Source: Leptolyngbya sp. SIOISBB (lineage in GTDB: Bacteria > Cyanobacteriota > Cyanobacteriia > Phormidesmidales > Phormidesmidaceae). From it: 64,000 nucleotides of DNA. Under the pieces are notes generated by a model. That model searched no databases. It was not told where the DNA came from and saw only the letters and a list, made by a program, of their open reading frames with translations. Shown piece by piece: positions 18,925 to 28,460 of the stretch; position 1 is the stretch's first letter, and every line of letters begins with the position of its first letter. Where the stretch lies: the NCBI GenBank assembly GCA_010671905.1, contig JAAHII010000001.1, positions 5,828,001 through 5,892,000 of the forward strand. Reading direction: 5' to 3'. The position numbers and the translations under genes were made by a program.

Positions 18925-19821
18925 ATGACCTTGGTCAATAGTTGGTGGGAAATTCAGGTTTTATGCGATCCCGCCCTGGAGGATACGGTCTTTTGGCGGT
19001 TTGAAACCTTTGGGGGACACGGCACCGCCAGCCAGCGTCGCACTCATTATCGGCAGGTGCAGGCGTACTTTCCGCAGGAGAAGTTTGAACTGCTGGATTT
19101 GGCCGCCGTGGCGTTGCGGCTGAAGCAGGATGCCCTCTGCGCAAAGCTGGCGATTCCCAAAACCACGTGGCGACTGATTGACGAAGAAGATTGGTCGAAG
19201 AGTTGGAAAGATCACTGGTCGCCCCAGGAAATCGGCGATCGCTTTCTCATCAATCCCGCCTGGATAGACAAGCCGGAGAAGAGCGATCGCCTGATCCTGC
19301 AGCTTGACCCCGGAGCCGCGTTTGGCACGGGCACCCACCCGACCACCCAGCTCTGCCTCGAATCGCTCGAAATGCGCGTCGAGGCAGAAACTCCTGACAT
19401 GGTCGTGGCCGACATTGGTTGCGGGTCCGGCATTCTTTCCATTGCGGCGTTGCTCCTAGGGGCCAAGCACGCCTACGCGGTCGATCTCGATTCGCTGGCG
19501 GTTCGCGCCACTCAAGAAAATGCCGCGCTGAATGGCCTCACCGCCGCCCAACTCGACGTGCAGCAGGGCAGCTTAGACACGCTGATGGAGACGCTCACCG
19601 AGCCCGTCGATGGCATCCTCTGCAATATTTTGGCCGAGGTGATTGTGGATCTGATTCCCCAGCTCAGCGAAATTTCTCATCCCCAGAGTTGGGGCATTCT
19701 CAGCGGCATTTTGCTGGAGCAGTCAAAGTTGGTGGCCGATACGCTGGAGCAACATGGTTGGGTGGTGGCGACGCTCTGGCGACGGCAGGAGTGGTGTGTG
19801 CTCAATATTCGCCGCTCTTAG
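18925..19821 (+). CDS. prmA: Ribosomal protein L11 methyltransferase
   Basis: A 298-residue class I SAM methyltransferase with the PrmA features: N-terminal substrate-recognition domain with [19 protein letters not shown], the [20 protein letters not shown] signature, SAM motif [15 protein letters not shown] at about residue 162, and [11 protein letters not shown]. It trimethylates lysines and the N-terminus of ribosomal protein L11. It follows serA with a 32-bp gap. Confidence 0.95.
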   Translation: MTLVNSWWEIQVLCDPALEDTVFWRFETFGGHGTASQRRTHYRQVQAYFPQEKFELLDLAAVALRLKQDALCAKLAIPKTTWRLIDEEDWSKSWKDHWSPQEIGDRFLINPAWIDKPEKSDRLILQLDPGAAFGTGTHPTTQLCLESLEMRVEAETPDMVVADIGCGSGILSIAALLLGAKHAYAVDLDSLAVRATQENAALNGLTAAQLDVQQGSLDTLMETLTEPVDGILCNILAEVIVDLIPQLSEISHPQSWGILSGILLEQSKLVADTLEQHGWVVATLWRRQEWCVLNIRRS

Positions 19822-19870
19822 CTGGAATGCTAGTCGCCAAACCAACCCCGAAACCAAGACTTTAACCGTT

Positions 19871-21838
19871 TTAGAAGCGATCTAGCTTTTTGAGGGTTGC
19901 GTGGCGATTGTTTTGAGCGAGTTCAAAATCAGGCTTGATTTCGAGCGCTTTGTCGTAGCTGGTGATCGCCTCTTCGTAGCGCCCTAAGTTGAGAAGGGCA
20001 ACGCCCCGATTATTCCAAGTTTCGTAATTACTAGGTTTGATTTCGAGCCCTTGGTCGTAGCTCATGATCGCTTCCTCGTGGCGGTTTAAGTAAGAGAGAG
20101 CAACACCTCGGATACACCATACTGCATGAAAGTCGGATTTGATCTCTAGGACTTGATCGTAGCTAGCAAGAGCCTCTTCATAGCGTCCTAGACTATCGAG
20201 AGCAATGCCACGTAAGAACCACGCTTCGTAATTGTCAGGTTTGATTTCGAGCCCTTGGTCGTAGCTCATGATCGCTTCCTCGTAGCACCCTAAATTAGCG
20301 AAGGCAATACCACGGTCGTTCCACACCCCGTATTCATCAGCTTTGATGGCGATGGCTTGGTCGTAGCTCGTAATCGCCTCCTCATAGCGTCCTAGACTAT
20401 CGAGAGCAATGCCACGGCTACACCACGCTTGGTATCTATCGGGTTTAATAGCGATAGCTTTGTCATAGCTCGCGATGGCCTCTTCATAGCGGCTTAGATT
20501 AGCGAGCGTAGTGCCACGGAAGTACCAAATGTCATGACTATCTGGTTTGCTTTCCAGTGCTTTGTCATAACTATTGAGTGTTTCTTCATCGCGGCCTAAC
20601 TGAGCAAGCACTATGCCTCGGAGGGTCAAAACGTAGTCGTCGTCCGGTTGAATTTCGAGTGCTCTATCGTAATTAACAAGTGCTTCTGCATAGCGGTCTA
20701 GACGAAAGAGTGTAATGCCTCGGAGGGCCAAAGTTGGATAGTGATTTGCTTTGATTTTTAATGCTTGGTCAAAGCTAACAAGAGCTTCTTCATTCCGCTC
20801 TAGTGTAGTGAGAACATAGCCCCGAAGGGTCCAAGCAGAGTAAGTATCTGGCCTGAGCTCGATTACTTGATCGTAGCTGGCAATGGCGTCCTCGTAACGC
20901 CCTAAGTTCTTGAGAGCAATGCCCCGGTTGTACCAGGCGTCGTGGTCGTCGGGTTTGATGTCTAAGGCGCTATCGTAGCTGGTAATGGCGTCCTCGTAGT
21001 GCCGTTGCCAAGCTAGAATCTGCCCCCGATGAGTCAGATTCTCGGCGGTAGAGATCTCGATTTCTAAAGCTTGGTTCCAGCTCAATTGACCGTCTTGGTA
21101 TGAGCCATCCGAAAACTGGTACAGCCCCAAATCAAACAGTGCCTTAAATCGTTCGTTTGCGGAGAGGTCAGAATCTTCTAAATAACCCAATAAGCGAATT
21201 ATCTGTTCGAGCCGCGCTTGCGGCATCATCTGCTGAATCTGGTCAAACTCCTCAAACAGATCTGTTTCTAGACTGCGAGCGATATCTTCGTGCGAGTCTT
21301 TAAACTCAAAGACTCCTGATCGCCAGTCAAAAAAGTCGGAAGCCCGCCGTCGCAGGTACTTCGCCACAAACGGCGACACCAGAAACACAAAACAAGTGGA
21401 AAGCTGATTGCGAAATTCGTCGCGCTGCTGGTTGAGATTCTGCAAGATGGGGGGGACATCTTTCCAGCTATAGTTGAGCGTTTCCGCCTCACTCCAACCG
21501 CTCGCCCGCTTGATGTCTTCATACTCCAACAGCGAATGCCGTAGCCCCTCAATGAACAAAATCTCCGCTGGATGTTCCGCCAAAAATGCCACTGCCCGAC
21601 TAAAAAAGTCGCCATCCGATACCGGTTCCGTCAAAGTCAACCGTTCGCAGTGCTTTTGGGGTAAGTCTTGTTGCAGTTCTTCAATCAGTTGGCTACCTCG
21701 CTCAGGTGAGCAGCGCACAAAGAGAATGCCAAATCCTTGCTGTCGTCGCAGTGCCCGCAACAGGGCGCGATATTCTTCGTCAGCATTATAGTCTGGCAGG
21801 GCCAATCGATCCAATGGTTCCGTAGGATCTGAGATCAT
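19871..21838 (-). CDS. TPR protein with an N-terminal degenerate NTPase-like domain
   Basis: Residues 20-170 resemble the P-loop-less NTPase-like domain found in cyanobacterial CHAT/TPR proteins (QGFGILFVRCSPERGSQLIE, ILFIEGLRHSLLEYEDIKR, CFVFLVSPFVAKYLRRRASD). Residues about 270-645 are eleven consecutive 34-residue tetratricopeptide repeats (AWYNRGIALKNLGRYEDAIA type), unusually uniform. Its ATG overlaps the stop of the P-loop ATPase gene (ATGA), so the two proteins are translationally coupled and likely form a complex. Function unknown; a ligand-sensing or conflict (defence-like) role is inference. The uniform repeats suggest recent repeat expansion. Confidence 0.78.
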   Translation of the reverse strand: MISDPTEPLDRLALPDYNADEEYRALLRALRRQQGFGILFVRCSPERGSQLIEELQQDLPQKHCERLTLTEPVSDGDFFSRAVAFLAEHPAEILFIEGLRHSLLEYEDIKRASGWSEAETLNYSWKDVPPILQNLNQQRDEFRNQLSTCFVFLVSPFVAKYLRRRASDFFDWRSGVFEFKDSHEDIARSLETDLFEEFDQIQQMMPQARLEQIIRLLGYLEDSDLSANERFKALFDLGLYQFSDGSYQDGQLSWNQALEIEISTAENLTHRGQILAWQRHYEDAITSYDSALDIKPDDHDAWYNRGIALKNLGRYEDAIASYDQVIELRPDTYSAWTLRGYVLTTLERNEEALVSFDQALKIKANHYPTLALRGITLFRLDRYAEALVNYDRALEIQPDDDYVLTLRGIVLAQLGRDEETLNSYDKALESKPDSHDIWYFRGTTLANLSRYEEAIASYDKAIAIKPDRYQAWCSRGIALDSLGRYEEAITSYDQAIAIKADEYGVWNDRGIAFANLGCYEEAIMSYDQGLEIKPDNYEAWFLRGIALDSLGRYEEALASYDQVLEIKSDFHAVWCIRGVALSYLNRHEEAIMSYDQGLEIKPSNYETWNNRGVALLNLGRYEEAITSYDKALEIKPDFELAQNNRHATLKKLDRF

Positions 21839-23244
21839 GGGCGCGCTCCTGACTCTTGGTTAGGGCGATTCCCCAGTTGAGCCTGATATTGCTTCAGAGC
21901 CTGATCAAACCGCTCCGTGCTTTTAATCAAAGGATGCACATCATGCCACTTCGTTGAAGGCTGCAATCCTGCCGCTGTTTCTGTAAGAGCAGTGCGATAT
22001 TCCAGCACGCAACGATTAAACAACAAACCCCGATAGCGATCGTCATTGGGCACACGCTTGGTGATGGAGACCTCTGCGAGCCTCTCCCAATCCTCCTCAT
22101 CGACCGCCCCGCCATATTCACTTTGGCCCTGACTAATGGCGCGAAGCAGGGCCAGCCGCCGAATCGGGAGTTCGTCTGTCCAATTCAGGGCTGTTTGCAC
22201 CAACTGCATCAGCTCCCGTATCTGACCACCGCTGATCAGACATAGGTTATCTAACACCGCTTCACTCTCGAAGATATCGGGTACCAGCGGCTGTTCTGTG
22301 TATTGGCTCACTCGCTGTAGAATCGACTGTTTCAGCTTGACAAGCCCAGGCGGGTGAATCGTGCCGTTTTGAAGGCGCACCATCACCATTGGCAGCACAT
22401 GGGTATCGCCGTAAATCTCGCGGAGCTGCGAGACCCGGTTCGAGTAGACCAGCGAAATGGGTACCGTGTAAATGACATTGCAAGCCAGTTGACACATTTG
22501 ACTGCTGTAGTCGATGAAGATTTCATCGTGGTTGGTTTTGCCGTCCTCATCAACCTTCGTCGGTATAATCCGATCCAGATTGTCGGCGATGATGACCAGT
22601 TCTTCTGCTTGCAAGTTTTTCTGAGCATCCGCGATAAACTCGTTCAGCGCGTTGATCAGAGACTTTGAGTGATTGTTGATCTGGGCTCGGACTTGCTGCC
22701 GCGTGTTCGATTCTGTACGTAAAGTGGCCGACAGCATCCCAAACAGATCTAACGTCCCTTCGTTATCGAAAGTAATCTCGGTCAGCGCCAAATCCTTCAG
22801 CGATTGCCAGCGCGATTTCATCCATTGGCGCAGGGCACCAGTATCGCCGTTATCCTGAAGTTCTTTGATGAGGTGTCGAGTACAAGAGAGCAAAATATCG
22901 GTGTACTGAACATTAACGTTGTCCAGATGATCCGTCGCTTCAAAGTAGATGACTTTGCGTCCTTGCTCTTCTAGATATCGTCGCAGCCGCCGCAGTTCTG
23001 TAGACTTCCCTACCCCTCGATGTCCGGTGTAGAGCTGATAGGTGAGGCTCTCGGCTCTGACAATTTTGCGACCCACTTCATTGATAATGTTTTCATCGCC
23101 GCGCACTTCATGACATTTCACATAAAACGGGTCGTCCGGCTCTAGCGGGCGCTTAGGGTCAAAGGCGTTGTAAATCTGAGTCAGCAGTTCTTCGCTCACA
23201 GCAGCATCCAGCAGCTCAATATCGTAGCGAGTCCAGTACTGCAA
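21835..23244 (-). CDS. P-loop ATPase of AAA/STAND type
   Basis: A 469-residue protein with Walker A GHRGVGKST at about residues 74-82, Walker B-like LVIIADNLDRI near 215-225, and a C-terminal winged-helix-like region. The architecture resembles STAND/KAP-related ATPases. The start is uncertain: a TTG at 23244 is the only conventional codon nearby, although coding-like sequence (SLPRLTAIAEQTDLLEL) extends upstream without an ATG. The gene overlaps the TPR gene by four bases. It probably works with the TPR partner as a two-protein switch; the biological output is not known. Confidence 0.75.
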   Translation of the reverse strand: MQYWTRYDIELLDAAVSEELLTQIYNAFDPKRPLEPDDPFYVKCHEVRGDENIINEVGRKIVRAESLTYQLYTGHRGVGKSTELRRLRRYLEEQGRKVIYFEATDHLDNVNVQYTDILLSCTRHLIKELQDNGDTGALRQWMKSRWQSLKDLALTEITFDNEGTLDLFGMLSATLRTESNTRQQVRAQINNHSKSLINALNEFIADAQKNLQAEELVIIADNLDRIIPTKVDEDGKTNHDEIFIDYSSQMCQLACNVIYTVPISLVYSNRVSQLREIYGDTHVLPMVMVRLQNGTIHPPGLVKLKQSILQRVSQYTEQPLVPDIFESEAVLDNLCLISGGQIRELMQLVQTALNWTDELPIRRLALLRAISQGQSEYGGAVDEEDWERLAEVSITKRVPNDDRYRGLLFNRCVLEYRTALTETAAGLQPSTKWHDVHPLIKSTERFDQALKQYQAQLGNRPNQESGARP

Positions 23245-23403
23245 TTCTAAGAGATCAGTCTGTTCAGCGATCGCTGTTAGTCGGGGCAGCGAATTCTGAC
23301 TGATGTTTAGATAGCATCCTCAGCGATCGCTGATTGATCTTCTAGAGAGGTAGCATCAAGCAGAAACGAAGTGTTGATTGCGCTGTTGAGTTCAGAGCCA
23401 GGA

Positions 23404-23601
23404 ATGATGTCAGCCTAAGAATTTTATGTCGTGATCGAACGTGACGAAGACGGTGTATATGTCGGAGAAGTCCCTCAACTCAAGGCTTGCTACAGCCAAG
23501 GCGAAACCATCGATGAATTGATGACCAATATTCGCGAAGTCGTCGAGATGTGCCTTGAAGAACTAGGAAAATCTGACGTGACGATTTCTTTAGCTGTATG
23601 A
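23404..23601 (+). pseudogene. HicB-like antitoxin gene with an early nonsense codon
   Basis: The frame reads MMSA, then TAA at 23416, then EFYVVIERDEDGVYVGEVPQ and the rest of a typical small HicB-family protein ending at 23601. A single C-to-T change (CAA to TAA) would explain the stop; translation might restart at GTG 23431, giving 56 residues. HicB proteins neutralise HicA mRNA interferases, but no hicA gene is adjacent, so this may be an orphan HicB-like protein. The downstream gene overlaps its stop (ATGA). Confidence 0.7.
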
Positions 23602-23828
23602 GCACTTTGCTCGATTCGAGCAGGAGGTCGAGGGATGAAAAAATTAGCCATAGCAAAGATGTTGAGGCCCTGCTAGTTGAGCGATCACAAGCGTCGATCG
23701 TCTACGCCGAAGACGATCGACCCGTCATTTTGCATTACTCACCTGACGACAAACTGGTTTTAGTCGAGATCCTAGATTTCCGTCGCTTCCTGTCGGATGA
23801 AACCGTCACCACACTCTTGGCTTCATGA
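23598..23828 (+). CDS. Small DUF2283-like protein
   Basis: A 76-residue protein whose C-terminal half (VILHYSPDDKLVLVEILDF) fits the DUF2283 pattern of a strand pair ending in a conserved glutamate. The start ATGA overlaps the HicB-like stop codon. Such small proteins are often encoded next to toxin-antitoxin genes in cyanobacteria; function unknown. Assignment is tentative. Confidence 0.5.
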   Translation: MSTLLDSSRRSRDEKISHSKDVEALLVERSQASIVYAEDDRPVILHYSPDDKLVLVEILDFRRFLSDETVTTLLAS

Positions 23829-23830
23829 GG

Positions 23831-24421
23831 CTATGGCGACGTTATTTAATGTCAGGGTTAAGGCAAAAGCCGTTCTTTCCCCTCCTGGGAGAGGCCGATG
23901 GGGTGGGTTCAAGCCGTAGAAGAACCCACCCCGTCCTGCGGACACCCCTCCTGGGCTGACTTTTCCTACTAAGTCCTAGAACGACCAAATATCAAGGGTT
24001 CTGGGAGTGAAGACGATTCCCAACAAGAGGTGTCTATTGAGAATTGCTAACGAGCCTTTAGGCTTCCAGGGTGGTCAAATCCTGCCGGATTTTTCTCCCA
24101 AAAAGATAACGGGAAAAGTCAGCTCCTGGGAGGGGATTAAGTCGATGGAAACGTTATGTAATCGCAGTTCGGATTAAGGCAAAGCCCGTTACTTTCCCCT
24201 CCATGGGAGGGGCTAATGGGGTGGGTTCAAGCCGTAGCAGAAACCCACCCCGTCCTTCGGACACCCCTCCCAGGAGGGGATTAAGTTGGTGGCGACGTTA
24301 TTTAATGTCAGGGTTAAGGCAAAGCCCGTTACTTTCCCCTCCATGGGAGGGGCTAATGGGGTGGGTGAAGTTGTTTTGGACCCACCCCGTCCTGCGGACA
24401 CCCCTCCAGCGGAGGGGATAA
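23831..24421. repeat. Three tandem units of the GC-rich hairpin repeat
   Basis: Three units of about 140 bp start near 23831, 24141 and 24283. Each begins with a GGCGACGTTATTTAATGTCAG-like lead, then GGTTAAGGCAAAGCCCGTTA, a CCCCTCC..GGAGGGG stem, a GGGGTGGGT..ACCCACCCC stem and CTGCGGACACCCCTCC..GGAGGGG. The first unit is split by a 167-bp insertion. The block is related to 12777-12994 and lies between the DUF2283-like gene and the amidase gene. Confidence 0.88.
23956..24122. mobile_element. 167-bp MITE with 11-bp inverted ends and 8-bp target duplication
   Basis: The element begins CTGACTTTTCC (23956-23966) and ends with the exact complement GGAAAAGTCAG (24112-24122). It is bounded by CTCCTGGG at 23948-23955 and again at 24123-24130. 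Deleting the element and one copy of the 8-mer restores the hairpin repeat seen in the neighbouring units. It has no coding capacity. The parent IS family is not identified; an 8-bp duplication fits several families. Confidence 0.9.
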
Positions 24422-24486
24422 GCCCTTGAGGTGTTGAAGGGCTCCCCATTGTCCGTATCCCTAACATCAACTTCGATACTGTGGCC

Positions 24487-26025
24487 TCATTGGGTGAGTG
24501 GGGGCCGATCGCAATTTTTGAAATAGGTGTGTTCTAGCTGGGCGGCGATCGCGAGTACGGTCTCATCGGCGGCGGGGCGACCGATGAGTTGGACGCCGAT
24601 GGGCAAGCCCGTGTCAGTGAAACCGGTGGGAATGGCGATCGCCGGTTGACCGCTGGCGTTGAACGGCGGACAGGGGGCAATCCACTTAATAATGTTGTCT
24701 AAAATTTGACCACAGCGCAGCGACTGCCACTCGCCGACGCGGATGGCGGGCTGCATGTATACCGGCGCGAGAACGATGTCATAGTCCTGAAACTGTGCAA
24801 CGATTTGGCGCGACACTACCTGCAGTTTGCTCACGGCGCGCAGATAGCGACCACTGCGAATCTGACAGGCCCGCCACCACAGCCAGCGATTCATTTTTTC
24901 CAAGACAAAGAAAGGGATGTTCGCTTCGGCGATGACACATTGCCAGGCGGTGGTAAACGGTTCGATTAACTCAGATAAATCGGGGGGCGGCAACGGTTCC
25001 ACTTGATGCCCTAGAGACTCTAACTGGCGGGCCGTATCGAGAACGGCTTGCTTACAGTCATCATCGGCTTCGCCAATCGGGGCCACGCCCGTGATGAAGC
25101 CCACCTTGAGCGTTGACGGCTCGACTTGAGTCGCGGCTAAAAAGCTCGTCTCTGGGGACGGTAGCCAGTAGGGGTCGCCCGTGACATACCCCGCCATGAT
25201 GTCTAAAAAGGCGGCGGTATCGGCAACGGTGCGTCCGAGCGGCCCATTCGTGGCCAACCCATGCAGCCGCTCCCCGACGGGCGCAAAGCTGATCCGACCC
25301 CGCGAGGGCTTCATGCCCACTAAGCCACAGCAAAACGCGGGGCCGCGCAGCGAACCGCCCCCATCCGACCCTTGAGCGATCGCACATAACCCAGCTGCCA
25401 AGGCCGACGCGCCACCCCCGGTAGAACCACCTGCCGTGTGGGCCAAATTCCACGGATTGCGCGTGGGCAAAAAGCCCGGTGGCTCGGTATAAGGAAAAGA
25501 TCCCAGTTGCGCCGTGGCGGTTTTGCCCAAGATGACAAACCCCGCCTCACGTAGGCGGGGAATCAGGCCGTCATCTTTTTCGGCAATGCGGTCTTTAGCG
25601 GCAGCAATGCCGTAAGAACAAGGAAAGCCCGCGATCGGATTCAGGTCTTTGACCGACAGGGGCACCCCAAAAAACGGGGGCAGTTCCGCCGGGTCAGCTG
25701 TGGCTAGATGCTCGGTTTTTTGCTGGGCATCGGAGATCGCCGCCTCCGTCATGACCGTAAAGTAGCTGCCTAATACCGGATTCAAACGCTCAATGCGCTC
25801 TAAATACAGTTCGGTCAGCTCTAGCGGCGAAATCGTTTTTTGGCGAATTAAATGGGCTTGCTCTAACGCCGGGGTAAATGCCAGGGCGGTTTTGTCCATA
25901 AACTCTCGTGGGGCCTGCGTAGGTAGCATATCGCGGATATTTTCCGTCACTGTCAGCCCGAGAGACAGTATTGCAATTGGGTGATGTGACGCGGCGCGGC
26001 GTGATGAGGCCGCCACTTCGATCAA
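24487..26025 (-). CDS. Amidase-signature enzyme
   Basis: A protein of about 480-512 residues with the amidase signature: catalytic Lys in VPLSVKDLNPIAG, the cis-Ser in AGGSTGGGASALAAGL, and the nucleophile Ser in GSDGGGSLRGPA. It should hydrolyse a carboxylic amide; the substrate is unknown and it lacks the GatB/GatC neighbours of a tRNA amidotransferase. Several in-frame ATGs exist (26025, about 25926, 25899); MDKTALAFTPALEQA at 25899 looks like the natural family start. The gene is monocistronic. Confidence 0.85.
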   Translation of the reverse strand: MIEVAASSRRAASHHPIAILSLGLTVTENIRDMLPTQAPREFMDKTALAFTPALEQAHLIRQKTISPLELTELYLERIERLNPVLGSYFTVMTEAAISDAQQKTEHLATADPAELPPFFGVPLSVKDLNPIAGFPCSYGIAAAKDRIAEKDDGLIPRLREAGFVILGKTATAQLGSFPYTEPPGFLPTRNPWNLAHTAGGSTGGGASALAAGLCAIAQGSDGGGSLRGPAFCCGLVGMKPSRGRISFAPVGERLHGLATNGPLGRTVADTAAFLDIMAGYVTGDPYWLPSPETSFLAATQVEPSTLKVGFITGVAPIGEADDDCKQAVLDTARQLESLGHQVEPLPPPDLSELIEPFTTAWQCVIAEANIPFFVLEKMNRWLWWRACQIRSGRYLRAVSKLQVVSRQIVAQFQDYDIVLAPVYMQPAIRVGEWQSLRCGQILDNIIKWIAPCPPFNASGQPAIAIPTGFTDTGLPIGVQLIGRPAADETVLAIAAQLEHTYFKNCDRPPLTQ

Positions 26026-26322
26026 TCAAAACAGCGATCTCAAAACCGGCATCTCACCTCAGCCATCATCTATATAACGGCATAACTGCGTCTCCCAATT
26101 TTGTGGTCCTGACACAACGGGCGGGTTTGTTTGCGCTGAACCATTTCTGATGGGGTTTGCGTAAAAACAGGACTGGTTGCAGGCAAGAATTTCACATATC
26201 TTTACCGTGAAAATGTGAAGCTCCTGACAAATAAAGCATAAAAAAGCAACATCGGATACAGACGAGTTCGATGAGCGATTTCGTGAGTTAAGAAACCGTA
26301 TCACCTTTAACCAAAAAAAAGC

Positions 26323-26351
26323 ACCTGAGTACTCAGGTATTTCTACTCAGG
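26323..26351. promoter_or_regulatory. Palindrome and direct repeat TACTCAGG upstream of nifB
   Basis: ACCTGAGTACTCAGGT (26323-26338) is a perfect 16-bp palindrome. Its right half is part of a direct repeat, TACTCAGG at 26330-26337 and again at 26344-26351, start-to-start 14 bp. An outer AAGCAC/GTGCTT pair brackets the block. It lies about 525 bp before the nifB start and may be a regulator site, CnfR being the natural candidate by inference. Confidence 0.6.
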
Positions 26352-26433
26352 CGAACCCAGAATGAGTGCTTCCGCCCTTGCTAGGTAAGGCTTTTGCATG
26401 AGTGCATAAAAGGTCGGAGGAGGGGGGCAAAAC

Positions 26434-26466
26434 ACTCGTTCCCCATCTTAGAAATACTCGTACCCC
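26434..26466 (+). promoter_or_regulatory. Direct repeat ACTCGTWCCCC upstream of nifB
   Basis: Two 11-base copies, ACTCGTTCCCC (26434-26444) and ACTCGTACCCC (26456-26466), are 22 bp apart, close to two helical turns. This is a common spacing for an activator dimer. They are about 410-440 bp upstream of nifB. No function is established. Confidence 0.5.
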
Positions 26467-26875
26467 CCACTTTAAAAAAGACTTTCCCTAGTGTTTACAG
26501 GCTTCTGAGGGCTTGAGTACACCCCTAACCATCCAATAAACCCGATGGGGGGAATTACCCAAGCCAAGGTTAAGGCGATTGATATAACTCCTTCAACGCC
26601 AAACGGCTATCGCGCTGACAGCGATTTCAGATGTTTCTACCCCCGCTGCCTTCCATAGTGGATTTCTGCTATCGAAGTGCCCCTCCCCTCATCTTGGAAT
26701 CAAGTTTCGGCATCCCGATAGCTCCTAAGCGAAATCCGGTTCGCCGAACCAACACGCTGAAGAGACGTGGCTTGCTGCGTCTCTTTAATCCTAAGTGTGA
26801 TCGGATTGCCCGCTGAGGAAATATGCGACCCCAAATCGCGGCGTTGTCTGGACCCCATCCCACCCCTGACAACCC

Positions 26876-28381
26876 ATGACGCCACCACCACCTAACGCTA
26901 CTGCCGAATCGACCCTCGACATTACCCTGACCAAGACCCAAACCAAAGTCAAAGCCGCCAAAAAAGGTGGCAGTTGCGGTTGCAGCACCTCTGGCCAGCC
27001 CCAAGAGATGGACGACAAGCTGCGATCGCGCATCGAAAATCATCCTTGCTACAGCGAAGAAGCCCACCATCACTACGCTCGCATGCACGTTGCCGTGGCT
27101 CCTGCCTGCAACATTCAGTGCAACTACTGCAACCGCAAGTATGACTGCGCCAATGAAAGTCGCCCCGGCGTAGTGAGCGAGTTGCTAACGCCAGAAGAAG
27201 CCGCCCATAAAGCTTTGGTCGTCGCCGGTAAGATTCCTCAAATGTCGGTGTTGGGCATTGCTGGTCCGGGTGACCCGTTGGCGAATCCCGAAAAAACGTT
27301 CCGCACCTTTGAGTTAGTGGCGGAACAAGCGCCGGATATCAAGCTGTGCCTTTCGACCAACGGTCTGATGCTACCGGACTATGTCGATCGCATCAAAGCG
27401 CTCAATATCGATCACGTCACCATCACGATTAATATGGTGGACCCCGCAGTGGGGGAAAAGATTTATCCCTGGGTGCATTATCGCCGCCGTCGTTATCGCG
27501 GCATTGATGGCGTCAAAATTCTCCACGAGCGGCAAATGGAGGGATTGCAAGCGCTGCAGGCAGCCGACGTGCTTTGCAAAGTGAACTCAGTGCTGGTGCC
27601 CGGCATCAATGATGAACACCTGCCGGAAGTCAATGCCGCCATCCGCGAGCGAGGCGCTTTCCTCCATAACATCATGCCTCTCATCTCGGCTCCGGAGCAC
27701 GGCACGTACTTTGGTCTGAATGGTCAACCTGGCCCGACCCCCAAAGAGCTGAAAGCCGTTCAAGACAGCTGTTCTGGCAATATGAAGCTGATGCGCCACT
27801 GTCGCCAATGTCGGGCGGATGCGGTGGGTCTGCTGGGTGAAGACCGCAGCCAGGAATTCACCAAAGAGAAGTTCATGGAAATGTCGGCAGACTACGACTT
27901 GCAAACCCGGCAAGCTGTCCACGTCGGTATTCAGCAATTCAAGAACAAGGTGAAAGCCGCTAAGGAACTGGCTTCTGCCGGTGCGCAAACGGTTGAAACT
28001 CGACCTGACAGTCCGAAAGTGTTGGTCGCTGTGGCGAGTAAGGGTGGCGGGTTGGTCAATCAACACTTCGGTCATGCCAAGGAATTCATGATTTACGAAG
28101 TGGATGCGGCTGAGGCTAAGTTCATTGGCCACCGCAAGATTGCGGACTACTGCCAGGGCGGCTATGGCGAAGAGGCGGCCCTCGACGGCATTCTCCAAAC
28201 CATTGAAGACTGTCAGGCCATTTTGGCTATGAAGATTGGTCCCTGTCCGCAAAAGGCCATCAAAGCTGCCGGGATTGAAGTAGTTGAAGACTACGGCGTG
28301 ATTGAAGCGATCGCCCGTAAGTACTACGACCAAGCTTTCTCGACCCAATCGGCAACGGACGCTGCCACCGTGATTGCTTAG
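26876..28381 (+). CDS. nifB: NifB, FeMo-cofactor precursor synthase
   Basis: A 501-residue NifB. The radical SAM motif is at Cys 78, 82 and 85 ([17 protein letters not shown]), and further cofactor-binding cysteines sit in [18 protein letters not shown]. Residues about 380-490 are a NifX/NafY-like domain ([20 protein letters not shown]). NifB fuses two [4Fe-4S] clusters with a carbide and a sulfide to make NifB-co, the 8Fe core of FeMo-co. It is the first gene of the nif run and is preceded by a long regulatory region. The N-terminal lead with a GGSCGCS segment is common in cyanobacterial NifB. Confidence 0.97.
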   Translation: MTPPPPNATAESTLDITLTKTQTKVKAAKKGGSCGCSTSGQPQEMDDKLRSRIENHPCYSEEAHHHYARMHVAVAPACNIQCNYCNRKYDCANESRPGVVSELLTPEEAAHKALVVAGKIPQMSVLGIAGPGDPLANPEKTFRTFELVAEQAPDIKLCLSTNGLMLPDYVDRIKALNIDHVTITINMVDPAVGEKIYPWVHYRRRRYRGIDGVKILHERQMEGLQALQAADVLCKVNSVLVPGINDEHLPEVNAAIRERGAFLHNIMPLISAPEHGTYFGLNGQPGPTPKELKAVQDSCSGNMKLMRHCRQCRADAVGLLGEDRSQEFTKEKFMEMSADYDLQTRQAVHVGIQQFKNKVKAAKELASAGAQTVETRPDSPKVLVAVASKGGGLVNQHFGHAKEFMIYEVDAAEAKFIGHRKIADYCQGGYGEEAALDGILQTIEDCQAILAMKIGPCPQKAIKAAGIEVVEDYGVIEAIARKYYDQAFSTQSATDAATVIA

Positions 28382-28460
28382 CGCCTCTGTACGGGCGCAC
28401 GGCAGTGCGCCCCACCCAGTCGCCTACAACAACCTTTTTAACCTCTATTAATTAATCGCC

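Larger units (their letters stand above)
26026..26875. promoter_or_regulatory. nifB upstream region
   Basis: About 850 bp without a supported gene separates the amidase start from nifB. It should contain the promoters of both divergent genes. Distinct elements are a 16-bp palindrome with a TACTCAGG direct repeat (26323-26351) and a second direct repeat, ACTCGTWCCCC (26434-26466). In non-heterocystous cyanobacteria nifB is a target of the activator CnfR, so these repeats are candidates for activator binding. No ribosome site stronger than the local purines is seen next to the nifB ATG. Confidence 0.6.

Noticed and set aside
27587-28348. 253-codon open frame antisense to nifB
   Set aside because: GC-rich coding strand shadow; nifB on the + strand is certain.
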